Positions 62,936 through 64,000 of a stretch of DNA of 64,000 bases are shown here, piece by piece (the stretch's first letter is position 1; each line of letters begins with the position of its first letter). Location of the stretch: contig JAVTVJ010000343.1 in NCBI GenBank assembly GCA_034509425.1, forward strand, positions 186,001 through 250,000, given 5' to 3'. The notes beneath the pieces were generated by a model. The model did not search any database. It was given only the letters and a program-made list of their open reading frames with translations, and was not told the origin of the DNA. The position numbers and the translations under genes were made by a program. Origin of the DNA: Eopsaltria australis (taxonomy: Eukaryota; Chordata; Aves; Passeriformes; Petroicidae).

Positions 62936-64000
62936 GACCCCTCTCTACAGCCAGGACATCTGGGAAGGACATCATGCAGCTGGAAGTGCAAGAGGGGCAT
63001 GAACCAGCAGCTGGCAGGCTGGGACCCTCCAAAAGTTGCACTTTTCGTTTTGAAGTCAGGCCCCTGTGCAGAGGTGAGCAGTGAACTCTGAGAGGCAGTG
63101 AGCAAGGATGAGCACAGTGCTGGAAGGACATTGGCAGGGATGGAAGAGACATGCTCTGGTCTCACTTACAAATGCTGTGCTGGTACGCACCTAATGTGAG
63201 CACCAGGTAGGTCTCTCAGAAATGTTATGTGTCCTAACACAGCTATATTCCCTTCTTTCTAGTCCCTCAGTTTTCAGCTGCTAAATCTGCTGTTCAATCA
63301 GCTGGAGAATATGCTAAAAAGCTCTGTGGCACTATGAGATGGAGATAAGATGGAGATGCACCCCAAGTCAGGAATATTAGGGAATCCTGTGCTGAGGTAT
63401 ACTGCTGTTTGATCTGGACAACACCTTTCATTGTGCTTGCCCAAGGACATAAATTTAAACACAGAAGAACAGCAGAAAGAAACAGCTCTCTTCAAATGAA
63501 ACCTCTTAGTACCTCAAATTTAAAGTTTTGAGTTTAATTCCAAGTTGTGCTACTGAATGGTATTACATAAATATGTTATTGAGTTATACAAAACTAATTT
63601 GATCAGTGACTCAGTGCTGTTTTCAAGGGAAATAACTTTCCTGAATATAAATCAGAGCATTTCTGTTAGTTCTCAACAGAAATAAAACACACAGTACATA
63701 AAAATGAAACATAAACAATTTAAGCAACTTAAAAGTCATGACCTTTCCAACACATTTGTACTTCTGTACCTCCTTAGAAGACTTTCCAAAAACATATCTT
63801 AGTATCATGTGTCAGGGACTGTACATGAAATACAATTTGTAGGTCTAGTATTCACAAAAGAAGTTTAGAAGCATCAAGAGGTAAAAAAAAAAAGAAACAG
63901 TCTCTTTTCCTAATGGTTGCGTATTCTTCAGGAGCAATTTGGTTGCTCTGGGCCAAGGTATCTTACCTAACAACTGCCACAGCACCATAGACTTTATGAG

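Larger units (their letters stand above)
55859..64000 (-). other. TMTOPS: opsin intron between exon 1 (outside window) and the TM3-TM5 exon
   Basis: At least 8.1 kb upstream of the TM3-TM5 exon. I searched the minus-strand frames for an opsin first exon (N-terminus, TM1, TM2 with an NLxxxD-type motif) and found none, so exon 1 should be beyond 64000. The region carries an A-rich patch at 59285-59340 and LTR-like DNA from about 61 to 63 kb. No other gene is supported. That exon 1 lies further along the same chromosome is an inference. Confidence 0.7.

Noticed and set aside
62307..63152. Long open frames on both strands (172 codons plus, 185 codons minus)
   Set aside because: They overlap each other in a GC-rich LTR-like block, which lowers stop frequency. 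Neither shows a domain, membrane segment or retroviral motif, and there is no credible splice or promoter context.
55859..64000. First exon of the opsin gene
   Set aside because: I looked for TM1-TM2 and the start of TM3 in minus-strand frames and found no match. It probably lies outside the window.
1..64000. CRISPR arrays, operons, tRNA or rRNA genes
   Set aside because: This is vertebrate nuclear DNA. No spaced direct-repeat array and no cloverleaf or rRNA sequence was seen.

Overview
This window is vertebrate nuclear DNA, almost certainly from a bird. It is CpG-poor and intron-rich. Its recognisable repeats are mainly truncated CR1 LINEs with the typical avian 3' sequence, plus one probable avian endogenous-retrovirus LTR. 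Most open reading frames here are chance ORFs in introns, UTR or repeats. Only two genes are supported, and both are partial. They face each other tail to tail.

Positions 1-14.6 kb hold the end of ST6GAL2 (beta-galactoside alpha-2,6-sialyltransferase 2) on the plus strand. Bases 1-9654 are its last intron, 9655-9923 the last coding exon, and about 9924-14580 a long AU-rich 3' UTR ending near a clear polyadenylation signal at 14558. Positions 14.6-30.4 kb are intergenic, with two CR1 copies and simple repeats.

Positions 30.4-64 kb belong to an opsin gene on the minus strand, of the teleost-multiple-tissue (TMT) type. The middle exon, 55533-55858, encodes the end of TM3 through TM5. The next exon, 30791-31024, encodes TM6, TM7 and the retinal-binding lysine. 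A probable short terminal exon, 30569-30715, lies only 75 nt further on. The first exon (N-terminus, TM1, TM2, most of TM3) is not visible and should lie beyond base 64000. The two introns, 24.5 kb and at least 8.1 kb, carry CR1 fragments, ancient LINE remains, a purine tract and LTR-like DNA.

The most interesting point is the 3' end of the opsin gene. The GT...AG segment between the TM7 exon and the putative terminal exon is 75 nt long, a multiple of three, free of stop codons, and sits at the expected intron position. It could be a minimal intron, or be retained to give a longer cytoplasmic tail. Other notable points are a Tyr-to-Cys change just before NPxxY, a U2 snRNA pseudogene fragment, and a CR1 copy that looks 5'-inverted. 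I found no sign of an unknown multi-gene system. The two genes have unrelated roles (Golgi sialylation and light sensing).
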